Part shown: piece by piece, positions 58,747 through 64,000 of the stretch
How positions within the stretch are numbered: position 1 is the stretch's first letter
Layout: the number at the start of each line of letters is the position of its first letter
DNA from: Nemania diffusa
Taxonomy: Eukaryota > Ascomycota > Sordariomycetes > Xylariales > Xylariaceae
Assembly (NCBI GenBank): GCA_038501195.1
Contig: JBBPUQ010000001.1
Coordinates: 3,038,001-3,102,000 of the forward strand
Reading direction: 5' to 3'
DNA: 64,000 bases
Translations under genes and position numbers: made by a program
The notes under the pieces: model-generated
Told to the model about the DNA's origin: nothing
What the model saw: only the letters and a program-made list of their open reading frames with translations
Database searches by the model: none

Positions 58747-60107
58747 ATGCGATCGGACTTTCTAGTTTTCTTGGCCTCTGCCTTCTCCGGGTACGCCTGC
58801 GCGGCCGGGGTCACAGGCGCAGCCGAGGGCTTTGCAAAGGGAGTCACCGGAGGTGGGAGTGCTGCTCCGGTATACCCAACTACTACCGCCGAGCTGGTGT
58901 CATATCTCGGTGACAGCTCCCCTCGTGTTATTATCCTTACCAAGACGTTTGACTTCAGGGGAACCGAAGGCACTGTAACAAGTACTGGCTGCGCTCCCTA
59001 TGGCACCGCTTCTGGTTGCCAGACCGCCATTGACCTAAACAGCTGGTGTGAGAACTATCAACCAAGCTCGCCTAAAGTCTCCGTCACATATGACAAAGCC
59101 GGCATTTTGGGCATCACTGTCGCCAGCAACAAATCACTGGTTGGCCAAGGCACCAGCGGTGTCATTATTGGCAAGGGATTAAGGATCGTCAGCGGCGCGT
59201 CCAATATCATCATCCAAAATATTATGATCACTAATCTCAACCCTCAATATGTCTGGGGAGGTGATGGGATCACATTAGACGGAACTGATTTAGTGTGGAT
59301 TGATCATGTCACGGTGAGCACTTGCTGTCATTTCTATCTCGGATTCAGGAGTAGTATCAGCTAACATAGCCTCCAGACTTCACTTATGGGTCGCCAGCAT
59401 ATCGTACTAGGCAACAGCGCATCTAACCGAGTAACGATCAGCAACAACTTTATTGACGGCAGGACTAGCTGGTCTGCTACCTGCGATGGCTACCATTACT
59501 GGAACCTATATTTCACGGGATCCAACGACCTCGTCACCTTCAAGGGGAACTATGTCCTCCATACGTCTGGCCGTGCCCCCAAGGTCGGAGGTAACACGCT
59601 TCTCCATGCTGTCAACAACTACTTCTATCAGAGCAGCGGGCATCTATTCGAGGTCGACTCGGGCGCGAAGATCCTCGCTGAAGGCAACGTGTTCCAGAAC
59701 GCAGGCCAGATGGTCGAGACTAGCAGTTTGGCGGGCCAGATCTTTACTAGCCCGGATAGTGGCACAAACCAGGCGGTAAGTAATTCCTTGAGTCATTGTA
59801 TTCATTACTTGGCAACTTCGGAGTATAAAGGGTATCCCATGACCAAATTTATACTCTTGAAAGCTTCTTTTCTCACCGAGACACTCGCACATTGCACTTA
59901 AATAGTCGCAACTAACTCGTATTATCTCAGTGCTCAACATACCTCGGCCGTGTCTGCCAAGTCAACGCTTACGGAAGCACGACGAGCTACACAGGTACTG
60001 ACTCGAGTTTCTTCCAATACTTTAGCGGAAAGAACATTGCCTCAGCTGCCACTGCGACTTCAGCACAATCGAGCGTTGTAGGCGCCGCTGGATATGGAAA
60101 ACTATAA
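58747..60107 (+). CDS. Secreted pectin lyase, polysaccharide lyase family 1
   Basis: Extracellular enzyme that cleaves methyl-esterified pectin by beta-elimination (EC 4.2.2.10). Three exons, 58747-59313, 59377-59775 and 59931-60107, give 380 residues. A signal peptide of about 19 residues ends near CAAGVTG. The mature start [20 protein letters not shown] is typical of fungal pectin lyases. The parallel beta-helix shows [42 protein letters not shown] and [14 protein letters not shown], the last with the catalytic-type Arg, and then [16 protein letters not shown] and [12 protein letters not shown]. Cys residues around GCAPYG, GCQTAI and WCENY match the disulfide pattern. The C-terminus [24 protein letters not shown] is typical too. 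The gene is intact. It points to plant-tissue degradation and stands alone in accessory DNA. Confidence 0.94.
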
Positions 60108-61800
60108 TCAACTACTCGATTGAAAGGAATGATTTGTATTTACGAAAGTGCTCTAGCCAGTTCAGTACCTTTTTAAGATTACACAATAGAAAGTCACATC
60201 TAAATCACTGTAGAGCTACGTAAAATATTCTATTGCGGCCCAACGTAGCTTATCTATTTCGGGGATAAGAGGAAGCTACAGCTAACATGCAAGTTAACGA
60301 CAAGAATGAGACGATAATTCTATTACCGTACGACGTCAGCTGCTGTGTAAATTATTTAATCTAAATACAAGAGCGTAAGATATAGTAATTGTCCATCAAA
60401 ATCGGGCCGAAAACACATCCTAGCAAGTGGTTGGTAGTTAAATAACTCTTACTCCTATAGCCTTGAATTGTGCACCCCCGGGGCCTAGGTAAATAGTCTA
60501 GTAGGTCATTTAGAAGAGCATCAAGGGAATTCCCTTCTCTACTTCAATACCTGATGTTAAGCCTCTAGGCATGTGGCGGCGTTGATTTCCAAGAGCCCCC
60601 CTACGCCATAGAATATGGGCTGGTAATTAAATTATACCAAACATCAATAAATTCAATCTATCCTTGTGAAGTAATTAACCTGGTGCCCTATAGTCTTGTA
60701 TTATAGGGTATATAGATAGGTTCTAAAGCTAACCACTTACGGGTTATTATTCCCGTACTAGTAATATAATATGTGTAGAGTATTAAGGAAGATGTTTATT
60801 TAAACTTTCCTAGTCCAAGTCTAAAAATTAATTATAGTATTGAGCATATATACCGGTATTGCGGATAGGCCAATAATGGTGTCGCTGCTACAAATTCAAT
60901 TCTGTATTTATCTAACATGAACCTTTCTTTTCTCTTTCTAGCTGTATGACAACGTAACATGCTACTATCTGCTAGTTTCGCTATGTATTGATTGGCCTGC
61001 CCGAGTACAGCTTCATAATGCGCCTAGGGATACTCTTAATCATCAGACACGACCCCGATCTCTTATGTATTTCTAACTCTTAGTCGCACTCGATGTTCGC
61101 GCCCGGGCTGTTATTTATATGACTATACTATATCCTGTTGCATGACTAGAAGTGGCTTAAGCTAGAGCGCATAGAGTGCGATTGAAAGCTGGATAGGTTT
61201 ATATATGAATTGGAAAGAATTGAAGCTTAGACTTAAAATCTGTGATTAAGACCTTCCCTTGATTCTCCAACCTCTAAATATATTTGAGTACCGAGCTATG
61301 AGAAGTAACTAATCGGCACCGACTTACACTAGATCTGCACTCTAGTTCGCCCAATGCTTTCATAGAGCTTTCACTATGGCCTGCTAAAAACTATTGCATC
61401 ACTATTGGCGAAGGGGATTAATTTCGGAAGTATGAAGAGTGTGGTTCTAGTGGTATGCCTTGCTATTGTGTGTTAAAGAATATAGCAGAGTATCTAGTAA
61501 TACCCGCATAAAAGTGATTGGGTTACGCTGTTTATAAGCATAATCCACTTTTCTCATATGTGAATGTTCGAATTGATTTCTGTAAACTGTGCTGCGGACG
61601 TCCTGGAGAACCAATGAAGCTTACCCTAGATTGGGGTCAGTTACCGTATTGGGATAGGCGAACGTGACTCTAGCTCGCTACTTGCATACACTCTCATAGT
61701 TGAATAGTCTAATTAAACTCACAACCAACAGTGGTTTAATATTTCTTAACTGTAGGTAGCACTTACAGCATTACCGCTATAACACCCCCCGACCTTCATC
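60108..61800. other. gene-free AT-leaning region
   Basis: About 1.7 kb between the pectin lyase and the exporter. No open frame or repeat was recognised. The last part is the exporter promoter. Confidence 0.5.
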
Positions 61801-63807
61801 ATGGAATCATCAATGCCAGCCAACATGATCAATGAAAGCGACCTGTATGTCACAGGAAACAGCGAAAAGGCGACGAATTCCACAAGCCCTAATACTACGC
61901 TAAAGAACTCCGCCACGGGAGCACGAGAGCATGAAGAGGATGAGCTGAGCTACCTCCAGCCGTGGGAACTTGTCCCTATTTTTACTGCAATGGCACTCGG
62001 CATCTTCATTCTAGGCCTCGCGAGTGCTTTTAGTCCTCCTTGTAGTAAATTCATTTGCTAATCTTCATCGTCTAGGATAACACTATTATAGGCACTGCAA
62101 CACCCACCATCACGAATGAATTTCATTCGCTGACAGATTTTGGCTGGTATGGCTCGGCGTGTAAGTCTCATTAAGCAAGCCACCGAGTTCACCGAGCATT
62201 ATCCTTCTGAACTTTTAGCTAATACTGGTCTATAATAGATCGGCTCGCAACTTGTTCGAGCCAGTTTCTTTTCAGTAAGATCTACGAGCAATTCCGGGTG
62301 AAATGGATCCTTGTCATGGCCGTAGGTGTTCTTGAAATCGGATCCATCGTGTCGGCCACGGCACCCAGCTCAGCAGCCCTCATCATTGGAAGGGCCATCG
62401 CCGGTTTTGGTTCCGCTGGCATTCTAACTGGGGTTTTTATGTGAGCTTGTTCTATCCCCTCCTCAATCAACTTAAGTAGACTTATCCCTGATTCCGGAGC
62501 TGTGTAGTGTTATCACCCACTCCGTTCCGCCGCGCTGGAGACCTATATGTAACAGCACGGTTGGCGGCCTCGAGTGTATTGCCATGATAGTGGCACCCGT
62601 AATTGGTGGTGCTCTGACTACATATGTCAGCTGGAGATGGTGGTGAGTAATAAATGCAGCCCTATGCCAGCCTTAATGAAGCTCCTTTTCTAACAGCTCT
62701 CGGGATAATTAACATAGCTTCTGGATAAACCTACCAGTAGGCGGATTTACGATCATTGTCCTCGTTGTACTTTTCAAAAACCCAGAGAACCAGAAAATTC
62801 CCGAGGGCTCTGTTATTTCCAAACTCAAGCAACTCAACATTTTTGCTCTCTTCATATTTACAGGGAGCATTGTTTCTCTTCTACTAGCTCTGCAGTGGGG
62901 TGGTAATACGTACGATTGGGACAGCGCCAGAATCATTGCTCTTTTAGTGGTGGCCGGCGTTTCCTTTGGCGCGTTTATCACGTTAGAAATATTACGAAAG
63001 GATCGCGCTACTATTCCTAGTTCTGTCTTTTTGAACAGAACGGCGGGACTATGCGTGTTGTACGCCTTCTTTTCATCGGCAGCTTTTAATGTGATAGATT
63101 ACTTTGTAAGTTACTCTATTTTGTGGCTGGATGGTCAGTGGCTACAGTATTGATGTGTTCCTTGAAAGTTGCCCATCTGGTTCCAAGCCATTAAAGGTGC
63201 CTCGGCAGTCCAATCCGGGGCAATGCTTCTCCCGTCAATTGTTAGCCTAGCCGTTGCCGCCATCAGCTCTGGCTTCGTCGTGTCTTTCATCGGCTATTAC
63301 ACTCCCCTCATGTTGCTTGGGTCTACCATGATGGCCATCGGATTTGGGTTCCTCACAAACTTCACACCGAACACGGGGCGCTCCTCATGGATTGGCTGGC
63401 AGGTTTTGTTTGGGTTAGGCTTTGGGTTGGCATTTCCGCAGCCTTGGACAGCAATTCAAACTACGCTACCCGCAGAAGATATTCCAGCCGGGCTTTCAGC
63501 CATCTCATTCGCTATCAGCATTGGCGCCGCACTATTCATATCCATTTCGCAGAATATATTCACGAACCTCCTTCGAGATGGCCTGTCCGGTTTCCACGAT
63601 ATAGACGTTGACAATACCATCTCTCAAGGGATAACAGATTTTCTATCAGCTCTACCTGCGATGGAAAAAAATGGAGTTCTTTCGGCCTACAACTTTGCGA
63701 TCACAAGGACCTTCTGGGCTTGCGTTGCTGTCGCGATTCTGGCGATTCTGGCGGCATTATGTATGGAGTGGAAATCTGTTAAGGGAGGTGAAAAACTAAG
63801 CACTTAA
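61801..63807 (+). CDS. MFS exporter, DHA2 (14-TM) family
   Basis: Probable proton-coupled efflux pump of the drug/toxin type; substrate unknown. Six exons: 61801-62019, 62076-62160, 62239-62440, 62508-62642, 62718-63105 and 63169-63807, giving 555 residues, normal for the family. A hydrophilic N-terminus of about 55 residues leads to TM1 ([13 protein letters not shown]), followed directly by [16 protein letters not shown], the DHA2 motif D1 region. Further marks are [35 protein letters not shown] (motif C-like), VISWRW-like [15 protein letters not shown], and [17 protein letters not shown]. Five of the sequence junctions were checked; the first intron (62020-62075) has a GC-AG boundary and is the only one that keeps frame. 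If it is not spliced, the gene is a pseudogene truncated after about 86 residues. A location near P450 and pectin lyase suggests an accessory role. Confidence 0.82.
62020..62075 (+). other. non-canonical GC-AG intron (56 bp)
   Basis: The donor is CTC/GCGAGT, the acceptor is cgtctag/GATAAC, and a ctaat branch-like word lies about 15 bp before the acceptor. Every GT donor available nearby leaves phase 1 and runs into a stop after joining. GC-AG joins GGC-CTC to GAT-AAC and gives the expected GLDNTII. The donor may be a mutated GT. Confidence 0.6.
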
Positions 63808-64000
63808 CTAGATTCTGTTTAGTCGAGTATGTACTTTTTTGCCGGTGTTATATGTTTAACTCCTCTCATCCATTTATTTATATGATACTTTGTCCGATGC
63901 CTTGTGATTTGCCGATAAACTGTATCTAGTATCGCGAAAAAAAGGATAAAAAACTGTACCTACGTTTCTATGTATTATACCTACTGTATAGTCTAAGGAG
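63808..64000. other. 3' flank of the exporter
   Basis: The last 190 bp contain the probable 3' UTR of the exporter. No other feature was seen before the window ends. Confidence 0.4.

Noticed and set aside
62020..62063. Frameshift pseudogene call for the DHA2 exporter
   Set aside because: A GC-AG intron restores a fully conserved junction and all later exons are intact, so a functional gene is at least as likely; kept as an alternative in the entry.
53638..63807. Secondary-metabolite gene cluster
   Set aside because: P450 and exporter are present but there is no polyketide, peptide or terpene synthase and no cluster regulator in the window.

Overview
The window looks like chromosomal DNA of a filamentous ascomycete (Pezizomycotina, probably a Sordariomycete-type fungus). 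The evidence is short GT-AG introns of about 53-160 bp with CTAAC-like branch sites, CT-rich leaders, fungal-specific families (CHO2, RIB7, a salicylate-hydroxylase-like FAD monooxygenase, pectin lyase, a pisatin-demethylase-like P450), and an extremely AT-rich terminal-inverted-repeat element whose arms differ almost only by transitions, the mark of repeat-induced point mutation (RIP). I could not fix the species. Sixteen protein genes were assembled exon by exon; all keep an open frame across their junctions, one of them only through a non-canonical GC-AG intron.

Layout. 1-13449 is a gene desert full of simple repeats (AGAC, GTG, AGC, CATA, poly-A, poly-T and very frequent GTAG/TACC tetramers). 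13450-33220 is a compact block: MFS transporter, RIB7 riboflavin reductase, CYSTM small Cys-tail protein, FAD monooxygenase, inactive E2-like protein resembling FTS/AKTIP, unrecognised KEN-box protein, ribokinase and inositol-monophosphatase-like protein (divergent pair), and a putative HExxH metallopeptidase-like protein. 33221-42955 is gene-free and contains the 4.67 kb RIP-degraded element (36305-40975). 42956-51941 is a second core block: PH-domain protein, eIF3g and CHO2. 51942-64000 is a sparse accessory block: cytochrome P450, secreted pectin lyase and a DHA2-type MFS exporter, separated by 1.7-3.1 kb of AT-leaning DNA.

How the genes relate. Most of the core genes are unrelated housekeeping functions: riboflavin synthesis, ribose salvage, inositol phosphate hydrolysis, translation initiation, phosphatidylcholine synthesis and possibly early-endosome transport. 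There is no convincing complete biosynthetic cluster. The P450, pectin lyase and DHA2 exporter share an accessory neighbourhood but I see no backbone synthase. The most unusual items are the TIR element with two distinct subterminal tandem arrays and a near-perfect 8-bp target duplication, the HExxH protein whose zinc motif is split by an intron, the GC-AG intron in the exporter, and the E2-like protein with no active-site Cys and a large insertion.
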